Source: Colletotrichum lupini
Lineage: Eukaryota; Ascomycota; Sordariomycetes; Glomerellales; Glomerellaceae
Assembly: GCF_023278565.1 (NCBI RefSeq)
Contig: NC_064678.1
Coordinates: 2,046,001-2,110,000 of the forward strand
DNA length: 64,000 nucleotides
Reading direction: 5' to 3'
Shown: positions 35,523 to 47,118 of the stretch, in pieces
Position numbering within the stretch: position 1 is the stretch's first letter
Layout of the letters: each line of letters begins with the position of its first letter
Notes under the pieces: generated by a model
Told to the model about the DNA's origin: nothing
What the model saw: only the letters and a program-made list of their open reading frames with translations
The model's database searches: none
Position numbers and translations under genes: made by a program

Positions 35523-37784
35523 ATGGCCTCTGAAGCCTCGTCTTCCGCCGCGCCCTCTGCGCCAGAGGCTACTTCTGAACACCTGTCCGTAAACCTGCAG
35601 GTCTTGTCGCCATCCACCGCTGCCACGTCTAGCCGACCCTTGGTCTTCCCTGGTCTCGCGGCCACCACGACGGTTCGGCAGCTCAAGGAGAAAATTCGAC
35701 AAGCGCTTCCTCTCAAGCCGACCGATGCCCAGCAGCGATTGATCTACCGGGGCCGGCCTTTGGCGCAGGATGGGGACACTCTCCTGACCGTCCTCGGCGA
35801 GGAAGTCGTAAGTCCCCCTGCTCTGCTGACAATTGCACACCATCGCTGACTGACTTGGCGACAGATCCGCACTACCGACCAGCAGACGATTCACCTCGTG
35901 CTCCGAGACGTCGCAGAACCGCATCGCTCTACGACTCCGACACCGGCACTTGTTCGAGGGTCGAGCCCGGCGCCGCCCACTGCCCATTTTGCAGGCCCTT
36001 TTGGCACCACCGGTCAACCCCAACACGTCCATCATCATGGCAGTCAGCCTACAGCTGCGGCCTTTACCAGACGAACGCCTCTGCATCCGACGTCGAACCC
36101 TATGCCCTTCCCAGCACCACCCCAAATACCAGCGAACCTGACCCTGCAGCAGCTCCAGCAACTGCAGGCGCAACAGCACCAGAGCATGACGGCCTGGATG
36201 AACGGACTTCAACGTGAGGCTATGAACAGGGCCATGGCTCACCAGCAGATCAATCAGAATCAGGCTATGAGAGCGTCTATGGGTATGCATGGCGTTGGCG
36301 ACACACCGGCGGCGGTCCCCAATCCTGTGGAACCCACTCGTGGACGCGCGAGCCCGCTTAGCAATCCTGAAGGGCACACGTATGTGCGAGAGGGCCTCAT
36401 GCCGAACGGACAGACGTATCGCGTAACGGTCAACGAGACCTTCCTCGCTGGCCAATTGAATGTTCAGCAGCCGGGCAGTCAAGGCACCTCGACGCCTCTG
36501 TCCACTGCTGACGTCCAGACCATCTTGAGGGCCGCTGACAGCAACCAAGCAACATTGGCCATGACCAACGCGATGCAGAGGAGCGCCTCAAGCACATCTC
36601 TTGCCAATGGAGGCTCATCTGTTGGCGTCACTACTCCTTACTACCCAACCCCTGGATCCAGAGCCAGCAGTAGGCGGCCTACCCCTGATCCTACCGCTCG
36701 CTCAGTCAGCGGCGGCAGCAGACATTCTACAAACGCTCAACAGCAAGCACCGTCCGGTCCTGAGGTTTATATCTTGTCTTCGCCTCAAGGTCCTCGTGCT
36801 CTATTGATCAACAACGCCACGGACTCGTACTACACTCCAAGAGGGCAGCCCCACACTACCTCCACCCTTCACCAAACCGCCTCTGCGCTCGCGAGAATGC
36901 GAGGTCGCCCTCAACATGTTGCCTGGCCAGGAGCCTTTGTAACTCCACCACCTCATCACGAAGAACAGCAACCAGCACATCAAGCCGAACCTCAACCGCA
37001 GGTGCAGCAGCAGCACCAGCCTGAGGCACAACCGCCCCTGCATCAGCCTCAGGGACAGCCTGCCGCAGCAGCAGTGCCTGCCCACCCCAACAACCCGGGT
37101 ATCGCTCCGCTCATTGCGCAAGTGTGGCCGCACTTTTGGCTGGTAGTTAGGCTTGCCCTCTTTGTGTGGTGGTTTACTTCGCCCAACGCCGGCTGGTCTA
37201 GGTGGATCACTGTGATTTCAATCGCGATCAGCATCTTTGTTCTGAACACTGGACTTCTAAACAATTACTTTGACCAGGCTGTGGGACCAGTCAGACGTCA
37301 CATGGAGAATCTGCTACCCCTAGCTGCGCCGAATAATGTCAATGAGCCTGTCCGTCCCCGAGACGACCAGGCCGTGGTTGGACGCGATGGTCAACCTGAT
37401 CCGACACGAGCAGCTGCCAGGCTGGTAGCTCAGCGCAGACACGACAATGCGAACTGGTTGATGGATCAAGTGCGGCGGCTCGAGAGAGCTGGTCTTCTCT
37501 TCCTGGCTAGTATTGCACCAGGTGTTGCGGAGCGCCATATTGCTCATCTTGAAGCCGAAGCCCGCGCCGAGCGTCAGAGAAGGGAGGAAGCGGAGGCTGC
37601 TGCTGCCGCTGCGGCAGAGGCCGCGGCCAACCCTGAGAACAACACAGAAAACCAGAATAATGACGAGACGAATGAGACTTCAGGACGCAACGATACGGAG
37701 GAGGGTGAGAACGAGGTTCAGAGGGAAACGCACGGGGGAGACCAGCGTCGAGCGGAGGAGCAGCAGCCGCTATTGGCGCTGTAG
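35523..37784 (+). CDS. UBL- and transmembrane-hairpin protein, HERP/Usa1-like (ER-associated degradation)
   Basis: Exons 35523-35807 and 35865-37784 around a 57-nt intron (donor GTAAGT, acceptor ACAG) give 734 aa. Residues about 22-110 form a ubiquitin-like domain, with LKEKIRQAL, the RLIYRGRPLAQDGDTL segment and, after the splice, QTIHLVLRD. The middle is a long Gln/Pro-rich disordered region. Two hydrophobic segments around 520-535 and 542-560 (LVVRLALFVWWF and WITVISIAISIFVL) make a membrane hairpin, followed by a charged, Ala-rich coiled-coil tail. UBL plus hairpin is the layout of mammalian HERPUD proteins and yeast Usa1, which scaffold the Hrd1 ubiquitin ligase at the ER. That role is inferred from architecture. 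The splice completes the last strands of the UBL domain, supporting the model. Confidence 0.85.
35808..35864 (+). other. Intron inside the UBL domain
   Basis: 57 nt, donor GTAAGT after codon 95, acceptor GCGACAG. A branch-like CTGAC occurs near 35845. Splicing joins LLTVLGEEV to IRTTDQQTIHLVL, completing the ubiquitin-like fold. Confidence 0.85.
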
Positions 37785-38959
37785 GAGGGACGGAGCCCAA
37801 AGGATCGAATAAGATGAAGGATCGTTGTAAAATACAGATTACCCAGCGGACGCTCCAAGGACGTTCCTTTGCGCATGGAGTCGGGTGTAGAGCGTTGACA
37901 TCGGGACTCACATCAATACATGTTTTTGTTTGTCCAGCGTAAAGATCAGTTTATGTTCTATCCTTTCCTATCTTGACCAGTTTACGCCGTGGATGCAACC
38001 GTGACCCAATCTGCTGCAATGCCTCATGGCAATCTATCCGAGTCGTCGTCTTGTGTTAAGATTTTGAGTTGTTGACGGGGCCCGACACGATGGTGAAGGC
38101 TGCCCAATACCTCATAACTCAATCCTCTTTTTCACCGCCCAGATGTGAGTCCCTGAGTCCCGAGTTACCCCCTCTACATGAAAGCCTCGTCTCGCGTCAT
38201 TTTCATCGGCCTTCCTCTATAGTATTCTCCGAATAATTACAACATAGAGGAAGGCTCATCGTTTGGGGTCGCTTTCGAAGTCTCCTCGTTGCGACCTCTC
38301 TTTTCTCGTACACAATTTCCCCGTACACGACCGACCACCAGATAACGGCCGGCTGTCTCACCCATCTTCTCATTAATCATGGGCTAGACAGCCGTCCCTC
38401 GTCCCTCAGTAGGCTTGCGGTCGGTCGAGGAGTGGTGGAGGCAAGATCAATACGACCCTTTCCTCGCCGTTTGTCGTGTGTCTTTTCCTCTGCCTTCCTC
38501 ACTTACCTCTCATTTTCCCTTTTACTCGTGGCTTTTTTCGCTTTTTTTTTCTTTTCTCTTCGTCTCTCTATCGTATTCATGTGGACACAGGCTCAAGAGG
38601 ATGTCAGGTTTCCATCGGACCATGTCGTTCTCCCGGACTCGAAAAATCTCAGCAATGACGCCTCTACTTCGTGTCTTGCGTCGTCGATTGCTCCCTATGC
38701 GTCTGATCAAGTTTGTCGTGGTCGTGGTCGATGTTTAATGCTCGTCGGCTCTCGCTCCAGGTACCATCATCTCAGACGATCAGAACGAATGTCTCGTTAC
38801 AATCCTGGAAGGGAGGGCTGGGAGTGATCTCGACCTCCTGATACGATAGCGCGGTGGCGAGCAGACAGGTACCACCACTCCGACGGTCCCCGAGATGAGT
38901 GCCGCCGCGTCGATACGCGTACGGTGCTTTTGCCGGTGTGAGCGAGAAGGAAGAGGAAT
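37785..38959. other. Convergent intergenic region
   Basis: 3' flanks of the UBL protein and CCCH protein genes. Overlapping plus-strand frames at 38415-38827 are T/C-rich, hydrophobic by composition only, and match no family. No gene supported. Confidence 0.5.
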
Positions 38960-40597
38960 TCAGGCAGCCTCCTGCGTACCGTCGGCCTTGACCAGACCCA
39001 AGCCCCAGGCACTCCGTCCGTCAACGACCGCGGGCCCAGGACGTCTGGCGGCAGGCTGCTGGACGGTATCGGCAGGAGCAGGGACCTGCTTCTCCTCTTC
39101 CTCCTTCTTCTCCTCCTTCTTCTCCTCCTCGGGGTGCTCCGCCTCGGGAGTCTCCTCTTCCGCGGCAGGCTGTTCCGCATCCCCCTCCCCCTCCTCCGCA
39201 GAGTGTTCCTCTGAGGTATGCTCCGGAGAAGGGGGGGTGACGTCGCCGGCAGCGGAAGAAGAGGTGACGCCCCCGCCAACGGAGGGAGGGGTGACGTCGC
39301 CGGCAGCGGAAGAAGAGGTGACGTCCCCGCCAACGGGGGGAGGGGTGACACCGCCGGCGACGGAATCCGGCAGCTGCCGCGGCGAAGACTGAGGGGTGGC
39401 CGCCGCGTGGGAGTCTTCGCTCGCGGGCGGGGGCGGGACGTACACGGAGCCTGACGACTCGCTCATGCTCACGTCGTCGCCGTCGCCCTCGTAGCCCTCG
39501 TCGCCGTCGCCGTTGGCATTGGCGCTGCCGCTGCCGCTGGCCTCTCCATTGACGACGTGCCCGTCACGGCCGCCATCGTGTCGGAAATGGCACCCTGGCC
39601 TCTTGCAGCCAAGACCGTACCAGCATCGTATGGTACTAGGGTCTTGAGCCGGGCCTGCAACCGTTGCGGCAGGAGCGGTGTTGGGGACGGGGGCCTCTTC
39701 AGGCGCGGGCGAGGCGGCGACGGCGGCAGACGCCAGCTCAAGCCCATGGTGAGGGTAAGGGGGGGCAGGGGAGGGGGAAGGGGGGTAAGCCCCCGGTCCG
39801 AGTGCGGGTTCGAAGCTTGGAGGGGGCGCGAGGGCGTTTGACGGGCCCGGGCCGAAGCCAGGGGGCGGGCCGAGAGGTCTGGGCTGGTGGGTGGGTCGCC
39901 GGCTCATGCCCATGGGATCGAGCGGCGGGCCGGGCAAGGGCAAGGGCAGATCCGGCGGCGGGAAGGAGGGACCGGCGTGGCCGTGGCCGTGTCTGCCGTG
40001 GTGGTGCGGGGGCGCGTAGTAAGGTACCGGAGCACCGTATTCCGGGGGGGCGTATCCCGGCGGCGGGCGAGAGGGTCCAGCATGGCTCGAGGGCCCAGCG
40101 TACGGCGGCAGCGGCGAGTCGAAGTACGACGTCGCCTCCTCCTGCGTGCCGTCGAACGTCGGCCGGCCCAGGGCGTTGGGCATGGGATTGGCGATGCGAT
40201 ATCCCATCCACTGAGGCGGAGGCGGAGGCGGCGGCAGCTGGTGGTGGCTGTTGTTGACGCGGCCATTGTTGGTGTAATGGCCGTGGTTGACGTAGTGGCC
40301 GTTGACGTACAACCCACTATTGTACGTGACGGTGCTGCTGTAGAGGGCGTGGGCGTGGGCGTTGGCGTTGGCGTTGTATCTCGCCTCCGCCAGCGCGACC
40401 TCCTCCTCCTGCTGGGCCGCGGCAGCGACCATCTCGGGCCGCAGCTCCCCGTCTCTGTGGGGGAAGTTGCAGTTTTCTCTGCCGTAGGTGCAGCGGCCCT
40501 CGAGGAAGTGGCGGCAGGTGGATCGTTTATCTCGTGGTCTGCGGTTGGGCTTCTTACTTTTGGACTTGTTGTCCTCGCGGTCGTTGTTGTGTTCCAT
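38960..40597 (-). CDS. CCCH zinc-finger protein with internal tandem repeat (545 aa)
   Basis: Two CCCH-type fingers are visible. The first, at C28-C36-C43-H47, has the C-X7-C-X6-C-X3-H spacing. The second, at C325-C331-C336-H340, has the spacing C-X5-C-X4-C-X3-H. Such fingers usually bind RNA, so an RNA-related role is likely but the target is unknown. Between them lies a Pro, His, Gly and Tyr-rich disordered region. After the second finger come a Gly/Ser/Asn stretch, a repeat of 18 residues (about 416-455, encoded by a 54-bp DNA repeat), and a Glu/Lys tail (about 480-505). The extreme N-terminus is basic (KSKSKKPNRRPRDKR), a probable nuclear localisation signal. A single uninterrupted exon is predicted; the ATG at 40597 is the only Met upstream of finger 1. 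Confidence 0.85.
   Translation of the reverse strand: MEHNNDREDNKSKSKKPNRRPRDKRSTCRHFLEGRCTYGRENCNFPHRDGELRPEMVAAAAQQEEEVALAEARYNANANAHAHALYSSTVTYNSGLYVNGHYVNHGHYTNNGRVNNSHHQLPPPPPPPQWMGYRIANPMPNALGRPTFDGTQEEATSYFDSPLPPYAGPSSHAGPSRPPPGYAPPEYGAPVPYYAPPHHHGRHGHGHAGPSFPPPDLPLPLPGPPLDPMGMSRRPTHQPRPLGPPPGFGPGPSNALAPPPSFEPALGPGAYPPSPSPAPPYPHHGLELASAAVAASPAPEEAPVPNTAPAATVAGPAQDPSTIRCWYGLGCKRPGCHFRHDGGRDGHVVNGEASGSGSANANGDGDEGYEGDGDDVSMSESSGSVYVPPPPASEDSHAAATPQSSPRQLPDSVAGGVTPPPVGGDVTSSSAAGDVTPPSVGGGVTSSSAAGDVTPPSPEHTSEEHSAEEGEGDAEQPAAEEETPEAEHPEEEKKEEKKEEEEKQVPAPADTVQQPAARRPGPAVVDGRSAWGLGLVKADGTQEAA
39231..39350. repeat. 54-bp tandem repeat inside the CCCH gene
   Basis: Just over two copies of a 54-bp unit that itself divides into two related 27-bp halves, each beginning GTGACG on the plus strand. 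Copies differ by only a few bases. The length is a multiple of three, so copy-number change would not break the frame. Confidence 0.85.
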
Positions 40598-40639
40598 TGT
40601 GAATAGATGGTGTAGGAGGGGGGGAGGGGGGTAAGAAAG

Positions 40640-40735
40640 GAATTGGGTAGGTAACTGGGTAGGTAACTAGGTAGTTGACTGGGTAGTTGACTGGCTAGGT
40701 GACTGGCTAGGTAAGTGGTGACTGACTGAGCTGAC
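40640..40735. repeat. Degenerate tandem repeat in the CCCH gene upstream region
   Basis: Roughly ten short units related to GGTAGGTAACT / GGTAGTTGACT / GGCTAGGTGACT on the plus strand. It lies 40-140 bp upstream of the CCCH start codon and so probably within its promoter or leader. Confidence 0.75.
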
Positions 40736-43700
40736 TGACCTGCTTATGAGAAGAAGAAGAAATAAAAGGGATAAGAGGTGCTATAATGTAGTATAGAGAA
40801 GGGATACCGGAGATAGGGGTATTTCTACTGGGGACCTTGCGGCGCTGGCGGCGTGGGTTACTGTGGTGAATATGTATCGGAGATGGGATAGAAAGGAAGG
40901 GGTGGATCACTTTTGTATCGGAAATAGCTTCACTGCAGTGCAGTACATCGGAGGTGAGTTTGGGATGAGTCTCACATACAGGAGATGAGTTGCTGCAACA
41001 GACTCACGAACCGGCCTTGGGTTAAGGCGATTGCGGTTCGATCTTCCGTCTAGAATGGTTCGCGTCAATCACACTCATATTTTATAGTGACTCTACAAGA
41101 GTGAATGAGGTACACAAGAACAGCGAAATGTGTTTGGAAACTTCAACGTGGGTGATTCACAGAACGTAGAGGCAAACAAGACGGGAACCGCGGTGGTCGT
41201 TGGTCTCGGTACTAACAGGGGGGGGGATGGTAAAACTTTACCGCCAGACAATCTACGGCTTTGATGTCGAACCCCAGAACAAACAAGCAGCAGTAACAGA
41301 TTGGAAAAAGGTCCCTCGTCATGGTAAAAGTTTCGATGCGACCCTCCCTTACTTGATTGCTGCAGCTGTTGCAGAACACAGTCATTCACCGTCGTGGCTG
41401 TTCAGGTTTCGGACGATGAAGAACCCTTCACGGGGTGCGGCGCGAGGAAAGTGATTTTCGGAGGTAGATGAAAAGTGGATCACGAGTTTACCATGTCTCC
41501 CGTCCGGCCGATCTCCCGCACCGGAGCAAAGTGGAGTCGAAAAAGGGCAGGGTGGACCCACCCGGCCCTACGGGCGGGGGGGCACGGGGGGTACGAAGTC
41601 GGAATGTGCCCCAAAACTCTCAAGTTTGACGTGCTGAGTAAGGTAGCATCGCAGCATAGGTAGCGGACAAACCACGAAACCAGGCACGCAATCCACTCCC
41701 ACCGACACCGACGACCCCCGTGCCCCCGATTAGCGACTGTGCGCGCCGCCAGCCAGCCCAGCCCAGCGAAGACGGGGAGAGGAGGCGTTCGGGTGCGGCG
41801 CCGTTTGGAGGAACTTCTGACATGAACTTGACAGGTATCCGGTGTCCGTCAATGGTGGGAATGCGATGGGGCACTGACAATAGTCTGGCGGCGGGCCGGG
41901 AGCAGGAATTTTATTTTCTTGTTCTTTTTAGGAGCAATCTTCCCTCGCCGTCCCTGAAGCTCTCTCATCACGGAGGTCTCGGACCCGATCACGGACAGGA
42001 AAGGGGGCAACGCTGGAAACGTACCCTACCTTCAGATTTTGACGATGCCGGGTGCCGAGAGATACGAAAGAGCGGGAAGGATTACCTAAAGCTTGGGCCG
42101 TCTGGTGCGTGGGCAACCGTCTCCGGGCAATTCAGAGGAATGAGGAGGGAAGGGGCATGGATGGATCGGTAGCAGCATGAAGAAGTCGGATGCAAAAGGG
42201 GAAATACGGCGCATGATGATGGCCTGCGCGTTACAGTGACGGGACGGGGGGGGATGGGGTCGTATCGCTGGAAGTCCTGGACGACGGTCGCGGCCATTGG
42301 AGAAATGCTAGCCCCTGGGAGAATGAGTTTTGCGTCAGGGCCGCCGTTGTTCATCGCTTCGTTCCCGAACGCAGACAAAGAACATGCCATTCTTGACCCG
42401 CGGTAGTGGGCTAGTCGAGTAAATAATGAGACACCAAGATTCCCTTTGCTCGCCTCCGAACCTCAATGCTTGGAGGCTGTAGGTACGGGGCAGGGAGGAA
42501 TTGCGGCTGAGCACGGCCGGCGGCTTCGAGACGAAAGGGGGCACTCCCGTCTTTTTTTTGGTGGTACAAAGAGACGGCCAGAGCATGAAACCGCAATGCG
42601 AATCTCTTGTTGTGAGTTGAAACTAGCGGGCTGCGCCAGGCCCTGCCCAGCCACCCTGCCATTCCAGTGGTCCCCTTCCCCCCTTGGCCCTTCTCTGGGC
42701 TCACGCTGCCTCGTTGGTCCTTGAACTTTGGGGCTAGGGTTGGCGGGTTGGCGGGTGGGTTTGGTCCTTCCTTGACCTAGCATGGCTTAGGCTTAACCGC
42801 CCGGACGGGTGGTTAATGCATGCCTTGTTCTGTCGCTGTGTTCTGTCCATCGTTGTTCCCCATTGCCATTGTCGCGTCTTGCGAGTAAGTATGCTGATAG
42901 CGGAAACAATGGCAGAGATGGTGTTCGAGAAGGGGAGCTGCCGACGGCGCTGGAACTTGGAAATTTGGTGGCCGGTCCCGGACGGCTTGAGCAGACAAGC
43001 AAGGGAGAGTTGGTCAAGGTCTAGGCCGTAGTGCTTTGTAGATGTTGTGCCCCCGGGAATATCATCAGTAGTCAACAAAGGTTGCACAAACCCCCGCAGA
43101 CTTGTTGAGCAGGAAGAAGAAAGCAAGTCGTGGGCCGGTATTTGGCCTGCTGGGGACGGCGTACGGAGTATGGAGTAGAGGTGCCCAGTTATGCAGTGGT
43201 TGGCTGATATTCTGCCAGCCTCCCACAACCTCCGCACGCTTGGCTGCATCCTCCATCCTCCAAGCAAATTCGCGGTGAAGGGGACACGGTGAGGTGAGGA
43301 GGCGATGCGGGCATGGTCGGTGGGCTCCCGTCAGTCTTCTCCGGTAGGTGGTTCCAGAGCTGCCGGACGGACGATTGCTGCAGATTCATCGGGCCCTTCG
43401 GGGGTGTTGTGCGTCTTTGATCCTCCAAACCTCCGCCCGCTCAGAGCACGTGCGTTGTCCGTACGAATAACGATACGCATCTGTTCCTGAAGAACCTTGG
43501 AAGTTGAAATAGAAGGTTATGGATACCTTGGATGGCTGAGTGAGTGAGTGAGTGACAGACGTCCAAGGCTCTTGTTAGCCCACTTTTGCGGCGCAGGTAC
43601 ACAACAGTTGGCGGGTGGGGTCATAGGACGACCAGGTACCGAAGATGGCAAGATTTCCAGATGGGAGGAGACGGAGATGGGAGATGCTGGACGGGGAATG

Positions 43701-44081
43701 GAGCTGGGACCCGTCAGTCAGCGTCATCTACCTGCCTGGGTACCTTGGTTCTGAGGGACCTGACTGAGAGCGGCGACTCCGCAGTACGAATCTTGCCCCC
43801 GCCACCTGTTAGCGCTTGAGCACCAAGCAGCAACGAAAACGGTAGCGCTTCTCTAACAAGATCCGGACATGTCCCGCGTACTGTGGCTCCCGACCCGCTT
43901 GTACCCTGTCCAGCTGCGCCTTGTGCCGTCGTCTCCCGTACGGATGCACCTTTTTTTCTTGGTGCTGTTACTTTTCAGTGACCCCGTCTTCCTCGTCCTG
44001 CAGTCCCGGGCGGTGCCAGTTGCGAGTGACCTCTTCCCGGAGCAGGCAGTCCTGGCCAATGGCTATCGGTACGTACACAGT

Positions 44082-44115
44082 AGATGTAGATGTAGATGAA
44101 GATGTAGATGTAGAC
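44082..44115. repeat. GATGTA hexanucleotide microsatellite
   Basis: About five copies of GATGTA with one GATGAA variant, non-coding. Confidence 0.85.
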
Positions 44116-45222
44116 ATCTCGGCGTTCCATCCTTCTCTTTTTCTTCTTTTCTCCTCACTTGATGTTAGACACAAGTCAACTCTTGACAGATTAATTGACG
44201 GGAATCGGCAACGTCTGAGCCCTCGCTTGATTTGTTATTGCCCTTTAGACCTGGTTGTCCACGGTCCAGCTTGAATCTACCTTGACCTTCTTGTCAGAAA
44301 GAAACTTGCCTCGAGACACCACCACACGCAACGAGGGATACGTACGCATTACCCATACTTGATACCAAACCACCGGATTGCGTGTGCAGCCCTTTGCTCA
44401 CACCTTGCTTTTGTTTTTATTCTTTTTTTTCCCTCGTCCCCCTCTTTTTCCATCCCAACTCTGAACTGGACTCCTCTCTCCCATTTGATCTCTCCCTACC
44501 TTACGCTGCCTCTAGGCTTTCCAAGGTATCGTTCGGATACTTGATCCCCCGGCCCATTCTCCCTACGTGAACGGGGCCTATCTATCTACCTTGCCTTGCC
44601 TTAACTAAAGTACCTTGCTATTCGATAGTAAAAGGTGCCTAGTTACGGTTGTCATCCATCGCCCTTGGGTAGCCCGGGCAGCAGAGAACCCGGCCGACTC
44701 CCTTTGCGCCGCTGCCGCCTACATAACCTTACCTTAGGTTATCTGCTTACCTACATTAAAGTACCTTTACCCAAGGTGTCTGCGTCCCACGCCCAGCTGA
44801 GAGAGAGAGAGAGACTGAGACTGAGACTGAGAGAGGGGACCCGCCACAAACAAGAGCAGCCCATGCCCCATCGACCTGCGACTTGGGTCAGTCGGAGAAC
44901 TGTGGCAACGCAACCATTCGCCCTGCTCACTGTTCTTCCACCGTCGTAGCGGTGCACAGCGCAGCACAGCACAACCGCCTACCTACCTACGCAGTACTTG
45001 CGCTGCTACCTCACCTCCAGGTACCTCACTCCAAAGACGACGACAACGCTCGTCTGACCTTGCCGACCGACGCTACCGTGCCTTACCTGCGTGCCTACCC
45101 ACAGCACCCCGTACGCCTACCGTACCCTCACCTTACGCTCACGCCTACGCCGCCCGCCCGCGCCAACCCAACTTGTCCCAAACCAACAACCAACTCTTTC
45201 GCATCTCATTCAATCCCAACCA

Positions 45223-45242
45223 ATCTCTCTCTCTCTCTCTCT
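45223..45242. repeat. CT dinucleotide tract
   Basis: About ten CT copies in the leader of the Ssh4-like gene, typical of ascomycete promoters and leaders. Confidence 0.8.
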
Positions 45243-45517
45243 TCGCACCGTCCGTCCGTCGACGACGACCTTCCTTTATTCTTTTTGCCGTGTCCAGTTT
45301 ATTTCGCCTGTCGCCTTTCTCCTTCTCATCGCTTGCTTCACGAGTGTCGATTCGCCCGCGAATGCTGCTTTCGCGGCGGTGACGCCAGCCGTCCCTCCTC
45401 TCGACCGATCCATCCTACCTCACCACCTCTCTACTCACGAGTCCACCACCACCGCCCCACGAACGACAGCCGACCGATTGACCGGATTCCATCGACAAAC
45501 GTCGTCGCCTGCCCACA

Positions 45518-47118
45518 ATGGCACCCTCAGCTCCATCATCGGCGCTGAACGGCGTTGTCATTGGATTGCTTTCATCCTTTGGTTCCGCCGTCCTTATCGC
45601 TCTCATCTTCCTCGTCATCTACTTCTTCAGATACACGGCCAGTGGTCGCATCTTTCTCGATCGCATCGGCCGACCAGGCGAATACGACGATGAGCAGGCT
45701 TTTGCCCGGGAGGAGGCCGAGGCTCTCGAGTCTATGGACGATATGCAGAAGACCGAGTACCTCAGGGCAAAAGGTAGGCAGCCTTCGTATTGTCCTTGCC
45801 GCGGTATCCGCACACGACTAACCAACCCCCCGTTGTAGCATTCATCCAAGCGAACCCCCCCGAATCCGTTCAAACCGACATTTCTCTATCGCAATACCTT
45901 GCCATTCAAGAAAAGGGTGTTTCTGCTTGGGAATTTGAACCCGAGCTGGAAATCGCAAACTGTTTCGTCGAAGGCCGCACCGAGATTGAGTTCTTCGACT
46001 CTGAATGCACCGTCATGAGCAACTTGCCTGTGCCCAAGCAAAACGAGGTCTACTACTGGGAAGCCAAGATCTACGATAAGCCCGAAAATACCCTCCTCAG
46101 CATCGGCATGGCTACCAAACCGTACCCGTTGTTCAGACTACCAGGTATATCGCATTCCAGCCCCTCGCTGCAACCGCATGACGCTAACCATCCAGGCTTC
46201 CACAAACATTCCGTAGCATACCTGTCAGCAGGCCAGCGCCGTTGCAACCAGCCATTTGCCGCAACCCCCTACGGACCTCAGTTCGTTCAGGGCGATGTTA
46301 TCGGTGTTGGTTATCGTCCCCGAACGGGCACCATTTTCTTCACCCGCAATGGTAAGAAGTTGGAAGATGCCGTTCACGGTGTAAAGTCGCAAAATTTCTT
46401 CCCTGCCATCGGTGCCAACGGGCCCTGCATCGTCCACGTCAACTTTGGCCAGGCCGGCTTCGTCTTCATCGAGGCCAACGTGAAGAAATGGGGTCTTGCC
46501 CCCATGACGGGCAGCCTGGCACCGCCGCCACCGTATGGCTCCGAACAGGGCGATATCCTGCTCGAAGCTGGACGCAAGGACGGGTACACAGGCACCAGCG
46601 GCGGCGGCGGACAACAGCAGCGCGGGCACTCTCAGACACAGTCCTACTCGCAAAGTGGCTTGGGACCTCAACATGGGCGGACGAGAAGCGGAAACTTCAG
46701 AGTACTTCCACCGAGGAGCCCCGGTCCCGTAAGAAGCCCGACTGACATCTCCCTGACGCACTTTGTGTCCGACGATGAGGGCGGCGAGCCAAGCAGCAGC
46801 ATCAATCGCGGGCACGAAGGGCAAAGCGTCGTAGGGCTTGGGCTTCAAGACGCCTTGAACCCGCCACCCGAGTACACGAGCCCCGACCACTCGGAGGCCG
46901 GCAGCCGTCGGAACAGCACAGACAGCGAAAATACGCCGTTGATCCGCGTTCTTAATCGGAGTCGAGGCGCCTCTGCAGCCGCTGCGGCCGGACCATCGCA
47001 CCCACCGATACCTAGCTACACCGATGCGGTGAGAGCCGGCGCGGGGCGGGAGGGGAATAGCACTCCGCGATCCAGCAATCTACGCGGCAACCGGTCGAGG
47101 TCTCAGAGCGCGCAATGA
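45518..47118 (+). CDS. Ssh4-like membrane SPRY protein with PPxY motifs
   Basis: Exons 45518-45773, 45839-46144 and 46196-47118 give 494 aa. A single membrane segment near the N-terminus (about 11-38, VVIGLLSSFGSAVLIALIFLV) is followed by a SPRY/B30.2 domain (about 130-290). Typical strands are visible: VYYWEAKIYDKPENTLLSIG, GDVIGVGYRPRTGTIFFTRNG and FFPAIGANGPCIVHVNFG. Two PPxY motifs end at Tyr301 and Tyr414. PPxY peptides bind the WW domains of Rsp5/Nedd4 ubiquitin ligases. Yeast Ssh4 and Ear1, with the same layout, are endosomal or vacuolar Rsp5 adaptors that sort membrane proteins for degradation. The same role here is inferred. The second intron (51 nt) keeps the frame and is easily missed; removing it joins FRLPG to FHKHSVAYLS inside the SPRY domain. 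Confidence 0.92.
45774..45838 (+). other. First intron of the Ssh4-like gene
   Basis: 65 nt, donor GTAGGC, branch GACTAACC, acceptor GTTGTAG. It joins the transmembrane exon to the SPRY exons. Confidence 0.85.
46145..46195 (+). other. Frame-preserving 51-nt intron in the SPRY domain
   Basis: Donor GTATAT, branch ACGCTAACC, acceptor ATCCAG. It is a multiple of three without a stop, so an unspliced reading inserts 17 residues into the SPRY fold. Confidence 0.85.

Larger units (their letters stand above)
40598..45517. other. Gene-poor region upstream of the Ssh4-like gene
   Basis: Almost 5 kb without a recognisable gene. It holds a degenerate tandem repeat at 40640-40735, a TACGGAGTA motif at 43162, a GATGTA repeat at 44082-44115, GA dinucleotides at 44801-44835 and CT dinucleotides at 45223-45242. 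From about 44990 the plus strand is rich in C, T and A, as in the leaders of other genes here. Frames of 100-200 codons in this leader (for example 44883-45548) are compositional. Confidence 0.45.

Noticed and set aside
35247..36548. 433-codon minus-strand frame over the UBL gene
   Set aside because: Antisense shadow of a gene with a recognisable UBL domain and intron; no family resemblance.
44883..45693. 200-220-codon frames in the leader of the Ssh4-like gene
   Set aside because: Two overlapping plus frames made of Pro, Ser, Thr and Leu from CT/CA-rich leader sequence; the second runs into the real start in another frame.
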